A program made the translations under genes and the position numbers. Of a stretch of 35,533 nucleotides of DNA, positions 23,836 to 32,885 are shown one piece after another (position 1 is the stretch's first letter; each line of letters begins with the position of its first letter). The notes beneath the pieces were generated by a model. The model had not been told where the DNA came from, did not search any database, and saw nothing but the letters and a program-made list of their open reading frames with translations. This stretch comes from an uncultured Pirellula sp. (GTDB lineage Bacteria; Planctomycetota; Planctomycetia; Pirellulales; Pirellulaceae), in the NCBI GenBank assembly GCA_903930765.1, contig CAIYZV010000440.1, positions 1 through 35,533 on the forward strand, in the 5' to 3' direction.

Positions 23836-25959
23836 ATGAAAGCGTTGACCTATTTTTGCATGTGTCTTTTCGTTTTGTTGTGCTTTGCAAGCTCAACGCT
23901 CACCCATGCTCAAACGGCGGATACGATCTATCACAATGGCCGTATCCTCACCATGGCTGGGACTCAGCCGGTCTATGCCGAAGCCCTTGCTGTCAACGAC
24001 GGGAAAATTGTGTTTGTCGGCGAAAAGGCTGTTGCGCTGAGGATGAAGGGGAATGCGACGAAAGTTGTCGATTTGGAGGGCAAAGCGCTCCTTCCTGGAT
24101 TTGTCGACGCGCATAGCCATTACATCAACTCGTTATTGGTGGCTAATCAATGCCAGCTTTATGCACCTCCCTCGGGTGTTGGAAACGATGTCCCTAGTAT
24201 CATTGCGGAACTGAAACGCTACGCCGAGGAGCGAAAGATTCCAAAGGGAGAACTGATCATCGGCTATGGGTACGACGATACTGTCATGCCCGATGGTCGC
24301 TTGCTCAATCGAGGGGATCTCGACGAAGCATTCCCAGACAATCCAGTCCGAGTCGACCACGTGTCCATGCACGGTGGGGTCCTCAACAGCCTCGCCCTGA
24401 AGAAGTACGGAATCAGCGCCGAGACCAAGACTCCTCCTGGAGGTGTGATTGTTCGTAAGCCTGGGTCGGAGGAGCCGTGGGGGCTGATTATGGAGACTGC
24501 TTTTTTGCCTGTCTTTGAACAGTCGGAACCGATGACTGCGCAGCAGGAAATCGACGCCACGCGGGCTGGGCAATTGCTGTATGCCCGCGCGGGAATCACT
24601 ACCGCCCACGAAGGTGCAACGCACTATGCTCAATTGCAAACCATGAAACGAGCCAGTGACGTTGGTGCAAACATGATTGACATCGTGGCATTTCCATTTA
24701 TCACCGACCTCGAAAAGATTGTTGGTGAGTATCCTGCCCAGGAATGGCTGAAATACAACAATCGTCTAAAACTCGGTGGGGTGAAAATCACCATGGACGG
24801 ATCGCCCCAAGGGCGTACCGCGTTCTTTACCAGCCCTTATTTGACCGGGGGCCCTAGCGGCGAAAAAGATTGGCGAGGCGAGTTATCGTTTCCACAGGAT
24901 CTCGCGAACAAAATGGTCAAGCAAGTCTACGATCTCAATCTGCCTCTCAATCTCCATTGCAATGGGGATGCGGCCATCGATGCGTTTTTTACCGCCTATG
25001 AATTCGCTCGAGGGGGAGATTATTCGAAGCCGTGGAACGTGACCACGATTCACAATCAGTTTCTTCGCAAGGATCAAATTGGAAAGTTTGTGAAGTACAA
25101 AGTGCGTCCATCTCTGTACACGCTCCATACGTATTACTTTGCGGAGGCTCACATCGCGAATCGAGGTAGCGAACAAGCGATGTACATAAGCCCAATGCGC
25201 GATGTGATCGACGCGGGGCTACACCCGAGTAATCACACTGACTTTGTGGTCGCGCCGCTGGACCAGATGATGATGCTGCATTCGGCGGTAAACCGCGTCT
25301 CCCGCAAAGGGGCTGTGATCGGGAAAGGCCAACAAGTAACCCCCTTCGAAGGCTTGAAAGCCATGACGATTTGGGTGGCTGAGCAGTATGGTGAGCAGGA
25401 TACCAAAGGAACCTTGGCGTCTGGGAAACTGGCTGATTTGGTGATTTTGGACAAGGATCCGACGCGAGTTGATCCGTTGGAGCTTAAAAACATTCGCGTG
25501 CTCGAAACGATCAAAGAAGGCGTCACGATTTATCCTGCCAACACGTCCACGCCCGGAATTACTGCTCCTTCAGAAACCAGCAAGCAGACCTACCGCTGGC
25601 GTGCTCATATCTGCGATATGGCGGAAGTGAATCAAGCAGTCGGCAAGGATTGGGTGCTGGTCAGCCTCAACGAGCAAAAGATCAACGTCGAGATGCCTCC
25701 CACGCTTCGATTTGAGCATGGCAGAATCATGCTGTTCGGTGGCGTGAATCGAATTTCAGGATCCTACGCATTGATCCAAGACAGCGTGACGCTGGGGGAT
25801 CTGGTTGGCACAAAACGTGCCGGCCCCCCAGAGCTGATGGAACTCGAAAATTCACTTGCGGAGACATTGGCTACCGTCAATGGTTTTCACGTCCAAGGCG
25901 ACTCCATGGAGTTGCTCAGCGGTGGCAAGGTTGTCGCGAAGTTCCAGACCGGAAAATGA
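23836..25959 (+). CDS. Exported amidohydrolase (YtcJ-like) with C-terminal META domain
   Basis: The 707-residue protein has a signal peptide ending near THA-QTA (about 25). A metal-dependent amidohydrolase of the Amidohydro_3/YtcJ type spans about 28-565: IYHNGRILTM, metal motif DAHSHY (His93 and His95), LHCNGDAAIDAF, SNHTDFVVAPLDQM and GKLADLVILDKDP near the end of the barrel. The last 110 residues (about 595-705) match a META/HslJ-like domain: KDWVLVSLNEQKI, PTLRFEHGRIMLFGGVNRISGSYAL, a TKRAGPPELMELENSLAETL helix and a final short beta segment. The likely reaction is hydrolysis of an amide or related C-N bond in the periplasm; the substrate is unknown. The start is ATG 23836; no strong ribosome site precedes it. 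It appears monocistronic. Confidence 0.88.
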   Translation: MKALTYFCMCLFVLLCFASSTLTHAQTADTIYHNGRILTMAGTQPVYAEALAVNDGKIVFVGEKAVALRMKGNATKVVDLEGKALLPGFVDAHSHYINSLLVANQCQLYAPPSGVGNDVPSIIAELKRYAEERKIPKGELIIGYGYDDTVMPDGRLLNRGDLDEAFPDNPVRVDHVSMHGGVLNSLALKKYGISAETKTPPGGVIVRKPGSEEPWGLIMETAFLPVFEQSEPMTAQQEIDATRAGQLLYARAGITTAHEGATHYAQLQTMKRASDVGANMIDIVAFPFITDLEKIVGEYPAQEWLKYNNRLKLGGVKITMDGSPQGRTAFFTSPYLTGGPSGEKDWRGELSFPQDLANKMVKQVYDLNLPLNLHCNGDAAIDAFFTAYEFARGGDYSKPWNVTTIHNQFLRKDQIGKFVKYKVRPSLYTLHTYYFAEAHIANRGSEQAMYISPMRDVIDAGLHPSNHTDFVVAPLDQMMMLHSAVNRVSRKGAVIGKGQQVTPFEGLKAMTIWVAEQYGEQDTKGTLASGKLADLVILDKDPTRVDPLELKNIRVLETIKEGVTIYPANTSTPGITAPSETSKQTYRWRAHICDMAEVNQAVGKDWVLVSLNEQKINVEMPPTLRFEHGRIMLFGGVNRISGSYALIQDSVTLGDLVGTKRAGPPELMELENSLAETLATVNGFHVQGDSMELLSGGKVVAKFQTGK

Positions 25960-26088
25960 CCTTTGCGTGCGCTGCGGCAAGCGTGGTTGGTGCCCTGCGA
26001 AACCAAAAGGTCGCTAGCCTACCAAAGCTGATTGCAGGGCATCTTGAATACGGTCCAATAGTGCGGTCGTCAAAGCGGTCCAACGAAC

Positions 26089-26121
26089 CGAACTCCATTG
26101 GCACTACGCCAAGGGAGTTCG
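26089..26121. terminator. Stem-loop between convergent genes, possible bidirectional terminator
   Basis: CGAACTCC (26089-26096) pairs with GGAGTTCG (26114-26121). After one A-G mismatch TTGGC (26098-26102) pairs with GCCAA (26108-26112), closing a 5-nt loop. It lies between the stops of the amidohydrolase and the minus-strand gene. Neither strand has a real T run after it, so termination is only likely, not shown. Confidence 0.45.
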
Positions 26122-26169
26122 CAATAAATCATGGATCGGAGTCTTCCCACTCGCAGCGTTCAACCACCG

Positions 26170-27207
26170 TTATGGGTTGTTCATTGGAGTAAGGGCATTG
26201 TTGCCAACGAAGAAGGTACCGTTATTGGCAACTGGCAATAATGGTGTCCCGCACTGCCCCGAGATATTGCGAGAAACGGCTTTCCCTCCAAACGAATAGC
26301 TCAAACCGCAGGAAATCGACCACAGCAATTCGTTCGATCCGACAGGTCCCTTGCTGGAACTCGGGAATAGAAATCCGGAATTGCCGTAGAGAGAAATTCG
26401 GTCTGTCATCGGCGCTGTGAATTGAGTACCCGTCGTCCAGCTTCCGAAGCTGGAATGATCTGTCAAGCCAGCGTAGACCATCGACCGGGCTCCCATCGAG
26501 TAATTATGACTCCAGTAGAGATTCCCTTGATTGATGGCCTCCACGGACTGATCTGGGTTGCTGGTCAGGGTCTGTGAGTTTGTGCGAACCGCACCCCAGA
26601 AACCTACCTCATTGCAGGAGTTCATCGCGACACCTGTGATTCCGCGAATTTGACCGAGGTAAAGACTGTCGGCCCCAACTCCCCAGTTGTTTGCAATCAG
26701 TTGGTCGTACACGATACCGTAGGAAAGCCGTTCATCCGCATTCACATCGCTCCGTTTGAACAGACCCGTTGTGATAAATCCTTGGTTTTCTGTTTGCCCA
26801 GGGGCGGCCGTATCGCGTCCCTTCAAATCGTATACCCCAAAGGAACCGCCGACTTGAGCGCGTAGCTTTCGATCTCCCAATCGAAATCCTGTATTCATGC
26901 CGTTCACAAAACCGGCGCTGTTCATGTATCCCGTTGCGACATCGGGAGGCAGCGTTGTATCGCCGATTCCTTTGAAGGCTTCAACCCCCGAAAATACAGA
27001 AGTGTTTTGATACCAGTTTCCACAGTCCGCCATGGCACGGCAAAAGGTCGGTTTGCTATTGGAGCAGTTTCCTTTCGAGCCGGAGTCTTGAATCGCGCTG
27101 CAACCGTCAACATTGGGCGCCTCGGCTGCACAGCGTCCTGTGCTTATCAACCCGATACCACTCAGTGTGGTTGTTGCCAAGAAGAGTGAGCAAAGTGAAA
27201 ATCGCAT
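26170..27207 (-). CDS. Exported outer-surface-type protein of unknown function
   Basis: The 345-residue protein has a signal peptide (cleavage near CAA-EAP, about residue 28). A Cys-rich segment follows with five Cys within about 30 residues (GCSAIQDSGSKGNCSNS through CRAMADCGNWYQ). The remainder is rich in Gly, Ser, Asn and aromatic residues in alternating patterns (FRLGDRKLRAQVGGSFGVYDL, SYGIVYDQLIANNWGVGADSLY, MVYAGLTDHSSFGSWTTG, LLWSISCGLSYSFGGK), as in an outer-membrane beta-barrel. It resembles a family I associate with planctomycetes, but I cannot name a function. A GGGA about ten bases before ATG 27207 is a weak ribosome site. It is divergent from the YdeI-like gene. Confidence 0.75.
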   Translation of the reverse strand: MRFSLCSLFLATTTLSGIGLISTGRCAAEAPNVDGCSAIQDSGSKGNCSNSKPTFCRAMADCGNWYQNTSVFSGVEAFKGIGDTTLPPDVATGYMNSAGFVNGMNTGFRLGDRKLRAQVGGSFGVYDLKGRDTAAPGQTENQGFITTGLFKRSDVNADERLSYGIVYDQLIANNWGVGADSLYLGQIRGITGVAMNSCNEVGFWGAVRTNSQTLTSNPDQSVEAINQGNLYWSHNYSMGARSMVYAGLTDHSSFGSWTTGTQFTAPMTDRISLYGNSGFLFPSSSKGPVGSNELLWSISCGLSYSFGGKAVSRNISGQCGTPLLPVANNGTFFVGNNALTPMNNP

Positions 27208-27516
27208 TGGTACGCATCCCTACGTTGATAGATAATTGTTTCGTGGTATTGCATTACAGCCTTGGAATTGCATCCTGCATTTCCTTGGCAAAACCCATCG
27301 CAACCCCATGGAAGAAAGTTCATTCCTCCAAGGAGGTATCGTCTGCCTATATGGATGTACCTAATGCTCTTAAGGCCGTTCACATAGAATCGAAGGTTTG
27401 CGATGAGACGACCGGAAACTGCGGGTTGATCTGAACATTCGTAATAGATTACGCAACCCGCACTACGCTCTGCGGGCAAACCGTTTGGGGGGGAGCAATT
27501 GATGGACGCATGGACG

Positions 27517-27529
27517 GTTCACGGTGAAC
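27517..27529. promoter_or_regulatory. Perfect short dyad just upstream of a promoter, possible operator
   Basis: GTTCAC and GTGAAC form a 6-bp inverted repeat around a single central G. It ends nine bases before the -35 hexamer of the promoter for the YdeI-like gene, a position typical of activator or repressor sites. It is short enough to occur by chance. Confidence 0.3.
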
Positions 27530-27538
27530 TTCAGCACG

Positions 27539-27567
27539 TTACCACGTCCTTAGGGCTGAGATATAAT
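27539..27567 (+). promoter_or_regulatory. Sigma-70-type promoter for the YdeI-like gene
   Basis: TTACCA at 27539-27544 and a perfect TATAAT at 27562-27567 are separated by 17 bp. Transcription would start near 27574, about 49 nt before the ATG. Confidence 0.6.
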
Positions 27568-27622
27568 AAAGGTCCAAAATGCGTGGAGCATTCGCATCGA
27601 ATTTCGCTAGTTAGCTCGGGTC

Positions 27623-28252
27623 ATGAATCGAATTCCAAGGAACGCAGACGTATATTTCGCGGAGGGATGTGGCCGCTGTCCTTTAAAAGCAACCCCGCAA
27701 TGCAAAGTTCATGCTTGGGTGGGTGAGTTGAAGTATCTCAGGGGGATCGCCGCAAAAACGGAACTCGTCGAAGAGTTGAAATGGGGCGTTCCCTGCTACA
27801 CCTACAACGGGAAGAATGTCGCGATCATCGCGGCCTTTAAGGAGTGTTGTTCGATTAGTTTCTTCAAGGGGGTTTTGCTTCCCGATCCGGATAGGATCTT
27901 GGTGAAACCGGGGGAGAACACACAGGCCAGTCGGTTGATACGATTCACTTCGTTCGATCAAATCGTCGATCTCGAGCCTTCGATCCATCGACTGATTGGC
28001 CACGCGATCGATGTCGAGCGCAAAGGGTTGCAGGTAGCTCTCGATGCAAAGCAGGAATTGGTATATCCCGAGGAATTGGTGTCAGCGTTCCAACGTGTGA
28101 ACGGTCTTGAAAATTCCTTTGAGAAATTGACCCCAGGCCGTCAGCGTGCTTATGTACTGTTCTTTACGGCTCCAAAGCAGTCGAAAACGCGAACATCAAG
28201 GATTGAGAAATGCGTCGCTCAAATCTTAGAGGGTAAAGGATTGCATGATTGA
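27623..28252 (+). CDS. YdeI/OmpD-associated-type protein (DUF1801 domain)
   Basis: The 209-residue protein likely resides in the cytosol. The N-terminal part has a Cys cluster, GCGRCPLKATPQCKVHAW (Cys at about 16, 19 and 27), then the DUF1801 core ELVEELKWGVPCYTYNGKNVAIIAAFKECCSISFFKGVLL. The C-terminal part carries the YdeI/OmdA signature NSFEKLTPGRQRAYVLFFTAPKQSKTRTSRIEKCVAQILEGKG. Members are implicated in stress or bacteriocin tolerance in other bacteria, without a defined reaction. The start is ATG 27623 behind a good promoter. It is convergent with the gene at 28326-29219. Confidence 0.82.
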   Translation: MNRIPRNADVYFAEGCGRCPLKATPQCKVHAWVGELKYLRGIAAKTELVEELKWGVPCYTYNGKNVAIIAAFKECCSISFFKGVLLPDPDRILVKPGENTQASRLIRFTSFDQIVDLEPSIHRLIGHAIDVERKGLQVALDAKQELVYPEELVSAFQRVNGLENSFEKLTPGRQRAYVLFFTAPKQSKTRTSRIEKCVAQILEGKGLHD

Positions 28253-28325
28253 GCCTCATGCATCTAACCGTGCAAGCGTCCGGTATGCGACGAAGTCTCG
28301 AAAGCCAGACGGAATACGTCGTCCG

Positions 28326-29219
28326 TTACGCACCGAACACGCTCAGGTTATTTCGAAAGTTGGACCAAAATGCATGATCGCGTTGGAACTGCTCAGGTGC
28401 CATCTGCGACGAGAACTGGTCCAAGTAATCCAGCCATTTCGTCGCTTGCTGGCGGTATGAGAAGTCGGGGGAGGCTTGTGGGTTGACCCAGTCGGCATCT
28501 CCCGGCTCACTAGATCCCAGGTACTCGCCGTTCTCATCGAAGTGCATATTGGCTAAGAATAGTTGTGAGCCGATCTGCAATTGGTAGAGCATGCGATCCT
28601 CATCGGAGAGGCCTTGCGTGGTAGCCTCCCAGGCTTCTCGAACTTCCGAAGGCGTATTGCTGTCAGGGAATCGGAACGTAGTCGCAGCGCCGACGGAAGT
28701 TAATCCATCCCGATTCTCATCGACTTGCGCATCCGGAGGTAACAATAGATTCAACGATGCTTCGGCAGATAACGAACTTGGCTGAATCGGATCTGCAAGG
28801 TGGTGGACTTGTTGGATAGCGCTCAGGTCTTCGGAAGAAAGTTTCTTTACATACGACTGAGGATCCGCGTACGCTCCGTCGTTGTAGGCGTTGGTGAGAA
28901 TCTTTTTATAATCATCCCGAAGATCGGTTGCGGTTTTACCTTCACGAACACTAGGGCTGTCGCTGCCAGCGATGAAGCTGTACCGCGTCGAGCAAAATTC
29001 CTGGAACCACTGGTCCCAGGTGCCAGCGATGGATTCCGAGGAAATCGAAGAGCCATCTACGCTTTCCGCGGAGGCGTACCCTTTCCTACCCACTTGCTCG
29101 AGGACGGCAGCAAAGACATCCTGAGTGTGGCTCACTGTTGAGCTTGTTGGTCCCCTGAAGGAACTGGAACCTAGAATATTCGTCGACGCGGAACCCGAGT
29201 GAACACTCGATACGCTCAT
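28326..29219 (-). CDS. Protein of unknown function with EF-hand-like Asp-rich loops
   Basis: I do not recognise the family. The protein has 297 residues, with no signal peptide or membrane segment. The first 30 residues are Ser/Thr/Gly-rich and probably disordered; the rest is acidic and largely helical. Two loops resemble calcium-binding EF-hand loops: DENRDGLTSVG and DENGEYLGSS. Trp and aromatic residues are common (WDQWFQEFCSTRYSFIAG, FSYRQQATKWLDYLDQF). The start is ATG 29219 because AGGGGG lies eight bases upstream; the frame is open ten codons farther to 29249. The gene is followed by the convergent YdeI-like gene and preceded by tRNA-Arg. Confidence 0.7.
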   Translation of the reverse strand: MSVSSVHSGSASTNILGSSSFRGPTSSTVSHTQDVFAAVLEQVGRKGYASAESVDGSSISSESIAGTWDQWFQEFCSTRYSFIAGSDSPSVREGKTATDLRDDYKKILTNAYNDGAYADPQSYVKKLSSEDLSAIQQVHHLADPIQPSSLSAEASLNLLLPPDAQVDENRDGLTSVGAATTFRFPDSNTPSEVREAWEATTQGLSDEDRMLYQLQIGSQLFLANMHFDENGEYLGSSEPGDADWVNPQASPDFSYRQQATKWLDYLDQFSSQMAPEQFQRDHAFWSNFRNNLSVFGA

Positions 29220-29376
29220 AGCGATATTCCCCCTTGCAAATGCAAGCAAAGGATTGCAGCCCGAAAATTTCGACTCCCTACCTATTCATCGGCAACGGAT
29301 TCGCAGTACAGAAAAAGAACTTATAAAAATGGCTGCAGAGCCGCTTGGATATCGGAACGAAGAATGATTCAAAAAA

Positions 29377-29450
29377 CAGGCCCAGAAGGATTCGAACCTT
29401 CGACCTACGGATTAGAAATCCGTTGCTCTATCCAACTGAGCTATGAGCCC
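29377..29450 (-). tRNA. tRNA-Arg (anticodon TCT)
   Basis: The minus strand folds as a complete 74-nt cloverleaf. The acceptor arms are GGGCTCA and TGGGCCT (first pair G-T). The D arm is GCTC/GAGC, the anticodon arm ACGGA/TCCGT with loop TTTCTAA, and the T arm GAAGG/CCTTC with loop TTCGAAT. The discriminator base is G. CCA is not encoded. A run of six T follows two bases after the 3' end and may stop transcription. It reads AGA codons. Confidence 0.96.
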
Positions 29451-29535
29451 CTGCACGATCTGCATAGTTTACCCGTACCGCTGAATATCGGAAAGAGATG
29501 AAGTCTCGGTACTAGGAACGGTTTGGCGCTACCGA

Positions 29536-30885
29536 TCAGCCCGTTCGAAGGCTTGCGATCTTTGGGATGAGGAACAAACTTCCGATAAAAAAGAAGACTC
29601 CCACCCAGCCAGCGATCCAAAAGTTTTCGAGTTTTCCTTGCGCGTTTTCAACCACAATATTTGCGGAAATACTGGCCGCAACTCCGATCGCCAACGACTG
29701 AACGGAGCTGCTAATACTCAAAAAAGCCGTGCGCCATTGAGGCTGCGATAAACTTGAGATCATCGCTTGGGCGGGTACCATGCGCGCGGATGTCATCACC
29801 ATGTAGGTTGTCGTGACCAGCACGCAGAGCCACGCGGATACTGGGGGTAGATGGGTGATCACGACGGCTGGAACGACCGCCAAGCAAACGACGATGCGGT
29901 AGATCAATGGCTTGCCGAATCGGTCGGATAGTTTGCCGACCAGCGGCATCGTTACAAACGTGAACGCACCACCGACGATATAGACAAACTGCAGGTATTC
30001 CTCTGGCAATCCTGCGTTCTTCACCACGTACGTTGCCAGGAAGGGTACGATCAAAAATGTTTGGAAGACGAGGATGCAGGTGAACAGAAACGCCCAGCGA
30101 TGGGATGGCAATTTCAGCACTCCCCAAAATGTTCCCCAGTATCCATGATCGCTCGAGTCCTCATGGCTAGGAACTCGGGGTAAAAACGAATAGAGAACGA
30201 TCCAAATCGGTACGCACACAAGTGCCAGGTAGAGGAAGGGTGACCGAGCCGAGGAGTCTCGTTCCGCGAGCCACAAACCGATGGGAACCCCGACGACCGA
30301 TGCCATCGAGAATGAGGTCATGATTACCCCGATAGCGTAGCCCCGACGGGATTCTGAATACAAATCGCTGGCAATCGACATGACCATCGAGCCGATCAAT
30401 CCGCCACACACACCGGTCATGCATCGGGCCAGGATCAGCGAGGTGAATCGGACTGAAAAGTAACATGCAAGCGAGCTGATCAGGAATAAGAAAAGAACGA
30501 CGAGCAAGGTCTTACGGCGCTCGATCCGGTTGATCCATCCAGCAGCGACAATCCCTGCGATCGACGAAGCGTATCCGTAACTGGCAACGACATAACCGAA
30601 TTGCTCTGCGGATAAACCCAATTCGTCGAAAAATCGAGGCCCCAATGGCATCACGATGATGAAGTCGAGGATATTGACGAACTGAACCGAAGCTAAAGAA
30701 AACAGGATAACCCAATCGCGCAGGCTAAAGACCGATTTTTCTAAAGGCGGCTGCGGCTGATTATCGGCTTGGGGGTCCAAAGAGTCCTCATGTCTCGAAG
30801 CGATGGGCAATTTTAGGTATCTAAGGTATCCATTCGATCCAGCGCCGTCCCAATTCGCAAGCACTCCAGCAATGCGGTCGCGCAC
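29536..30885 (-). CDS. MFS transporter
   Basis: Polytopic inner-membrane protein with about twelve hydrophobic segments beginning near residue 57. Major-facilitator features include GWINRIERRKTLL between segments 2 and 3, ARCMTGVCGGLIGSMVMSIASDLY in segments 4-5 and GKLSDRFGKPLIYR after segment 8. It resembles the drug/arabinose-type efflux DHA1 group; the substrate is not evident. The start is unclear. GTG 30885 has AAGGG six bases upstream and overlaps ribH by 73 bp. TTG 30810 and TTG 30780 avoid the overlap. No ATG lies before the first membrane segment. It is in an apparent operon behind ribH. Confidence 0.88.
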   Translation of the reverse strand: MRDRIAGVLANWDGAGSNGYLRYLKLPIASRHEDSLDPQADNQPQPPLEKSVFSLRDWVILFSLASVQFVNILDFIIVMPLGPRFFDELGLSAEQFGYVVASYGYASSIAGIVAAGWINRIERRKTLLVVLFLFLISSLACYFSVRFTSLILARCMTGVCGGLIGSMVMSIASDLYSESRRGYAIGVIMTSFSMASVVGVPIGLWLAERDSSARSPFLYLALVCVPIWIVLYSFLPRVPSHEDSSDHGYWGTFWGVLKLPSHRWAFLFTCILVFQTFLIVPFLATYVVKNAGLPEEYLQFVYIVGGAFTFVTMPLVGKLSDRFGKPLIYRIVVCLAVVPAVVITHLPPVSAWLCVLVTTTYMVMTSARMVPAQAMISSLSQPQWRTAFLSISSSVQSLAIGVAASISANIVVENAQGKLENFWIAGWVGVFFFIGSLFLIPKIASLRTG

Positions 30886-31313
30886 TCCTCGCCCTTGTTA
30901 CCTTTGTTCCCACCACTTCGCTGGATCGCTTGTTCGAGAGAGTTCACGGTTAACAATCCAAAAGCGATGGGTTTGTTGTGGTCCATCGACAACTGCATGA
31001 GTGTGTTACTGACAGCGCGATTGATGTGCTGGTCGTGGGAGGTTTCTCCTTTGATGACAGCCCCGAGAGCAATCGCGCCGGCGAAGTTTCGGATTGCGAT
31101 CAATCGTTGGACGGCAAACGGCAACTCCCAAGCACCTGGGACACGAACCACCACAATTCGATCCTCGGAGATTCCTCCGGCGGTCAGTGTGGCAATCGCT
31201 CCTTCGCACAACTTTTCCGTGATGTGGGAATTGTAGGTGGAGACAATCACACCGATCGATTGGTTCGGAGGCAATTCGGCGTGTTTGGATGAGGCGGAGA
31301 TTTCCAGAGGCAT
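30813..31313 (-). CDS. ribH: 6,7-dimethyl-8-ribityllumazine synthase
   Basis: Penultimate enzyme of riboflavin synthesis; condenses the ribitylamino-pyrimidine with dihydroxybutanone phosphate, usually as a capsid-like oligomer. The 166-residue protein has IGVIVSTYNSHITEKLCEGA, VPGAWELPFAVQRL, the catalytic-loop motif GAVIKGETSHDQHI and PIAFGLLTVNSLEQAIQRSGGNKGNKG. The start is ATG 31313, which gives family length (about 155-165). The frame extends to ATG 31418, but those 35 residues have no counterpart in the family. It lies between rho (184 bp upstream) and the MFS gene. The usual nusB partner is not present. Confidence 0.95.
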   Translation of the reverse strand: MPLEISASSKHAELPPNQSIGVIVSTYNSHITEKLCEGAIATLTAGGISEDRIVVVRVPGAWELPFAVQRLIAIRNFAGAIALGAVIKGETSHDQHINRAVSNTLMQLSMDHNKPIAFGLLTVNSLEQAIQRSGGNKGNKGEECATALLECLRIGTALDRMDTLDT

Positions 31314-31496
31314 GAATGAACGGGTCGAAAGGAGGAAGGAATGGGGAACCGCTTCCGCAAGGTTGCGACTGTTTGCGGAGTAATCGTCCCGGCGGGGTCT
31401 GCTATTCTCGGTCAACATCCATAGGATGTCGACTCCCCGATCCGAGAAAGCTTGATGAAATCTAATGCCATCGCACGTGAAATGGGTGTGCGTTGC

Positions 31497-32885
31497 TTAC
31501 AAGCTTCTGAGACCTAACAGAAACTCCGCGTTATTGCGTGACTTTTGCAATCCGTTGAGCAGGTGTTCCATCGCTTCCGGAGAGTTTAGTCCCGCCAGTC
31601 CTTTTCGAAGGAGGGTAATTTTCTGGTACTCCATAGGGTCGAGTAACGCTTCTTCTCGGCGTGTGCCCGACTGAAAAATATCAATCGCAGGCCAAATGCG
31701 TCGATCGACCAATCCGCGATCGAGAACGATCTCCAGATTTCCGGTTCCCTTGAACTCTTCGAAGATCACATCGTCCATCCGGCTTCCGGTTCCAACCAAT
31801 GCGGTTGCGAGGATGGTTAGTGATCCACCCTCTTCGAGTTTCCGGGCTGCACCGAAAAATGCTTTTGGCTTTTGCATGGCGTTGGCGTCGAGGCCTCCGG
31901 TCAACGTTTTTCCGGATTGAGTGCATTCACCGTTCCATGCTCGTGCCAAACGTGTGATCGAATCGAGGAAAATCACAACGTCGATTCCGTCCTCCACGAG
32001 TCGCTTGGATTTTTCGAGGACCATTTGGCTGACTTGGATGTGCCGAGCGCCAGGCTCATCGAACGTGCTGCTGACGACTTCGCATTTGGGTCCACGGACC
32101 TCGCGTTGCATGTCGGTGACTTCTTCTGGTCGTTCGTCGACGAGCAAGATAAACACGTACGAGTTCGGGTAATTCTTGAGGACCGCCTTGGCCATCTTTT
32201 GCATCAGTACTGTCTTGCCAGCGCGAGGTGGGGAAACGATCAGACCCCGTTGGCCGAAGCCGATGGGTGCTATCAAATCCACCACGCGATTACATATCTC
32301 GCTCGGTTCCGTTTCGAGGATAATCCGTTCTTTAGGATGCAGTGGTGTCAAAGAATCGAAGGGCTTGCGACTTCTCACCTCATTCGGGTTTCGATGGTTG
32401 ATCGCCTCGATACGAAGCAGCGCAAAGTAGCGTTCGTTTTCTTTCGGAGGTCGAATCTGTCCAGATATCGTCATGCCCGTCGTAAGTCCAAAGCGGCGTA
32501 TCTGCGAAGGCGAGACATAGATGTCGTCGGGACAGGCGACGTAATGGTGACTGGTCGAACGTAGGAATCCAAAACCATCAGCCAGTACTTCGAGGGTACC
32601 TTCTCCCAGCATCATCCCGGAGGACTGCATGCGGGATTTCAGAATTTGGAAGACGAGTTCCTGACGTTCTAGGGAATCCCACGATGGGATCCTCTCAACG
32701 GTGGCAATCTCCCCTAATTCACTTGGCGACATTCGTTGCAACGTTGCAAAGTCGAGGACTGGACGACTCTCTCCTGGCGCGAGGACTGGCGCTGCAGTGC
32801 GCTCGCGCAGCATCTCCTCAGCGAGGGAGAGGATTTCATCGGGTTTGGTTTTCGATCGCGGGCGATCGTTCTCGTTACCGGTCAT
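31497..32885 (-). CDS. rho: Transcription termination factor Rho
   Basis: Hexameric RNA-dependent ATPase helicase that ends transcription. The 462-residue protein has a Rho_N-like helical start ([21 protein letters not shown], about 49-69) and the primary RNA-binding cold-shock domain with ADGFGFLRS (102-110). It also has Walker A PPRAGKT (219-225), Walker B VVIFLDS (303-309), the R-loop region [14 protein letters not shown] (324-337) and [24 protein letters not shown] near the end. There is no long N-terminal insertion, unlike actinobacterial Rho. The start is ATG 32885; no Shine-Dalgarno site is seen. It heads the minus-strand set rho-ribH-MFS, although the 183-bp gap before ribH allows a separate promoter. 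Confidence 0.97.
   Translation of the reverse strand: MTGNENDRPRSKTKPDEILSLAEEMLRERTAAPVLAPGESRPVLDFATLQRMSPSELGEIATVERIPSWDSLERQELVFQILKSRMQSSGMMLGEGTLEVLADGFGFLRSTSHHYVACPDDIYVSPSQIRRFGLTTGMTISGQIRPPKENERYFALLRIEAINHRNPNEVRSRKPFDSLTPLHPKERIILETEPSEICNRVVDLIAPIGFGQRGLIVSPPRAGKTVLMQKMAKAVLKNYPNSYVFILLVDERPEEVTDMQREVRGPKCEVVSSTFDEPGARHIQVSQMVLEKSKRLVEDGIDVVIFLDSITRLARAWNGECTQSGKTLTGGLDANAMQKPKAFFGAARKLEEGGSLTILATALVGTGSRMDDVIFEEFKGTGNLEIVLDRGLVDRRIWPAIDIFQSGTRREEALLDPMEYQKITLLRKGLAGLNSPEAMEHLLNGLQKSRNNAEFLLGLRSL

Larger units (their letters stand above)
27208..27622. other. Gene-free divergent region
   Basis: These 415 bp separate the exported minus-strand protein from the YdeI-like gene. No credible gene is seen. 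The right part contains a dyad at 27517-27529 and a good promoter at 27539-27567; the promoter of the minus-strand gene was not located. Confidence 0.6.
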
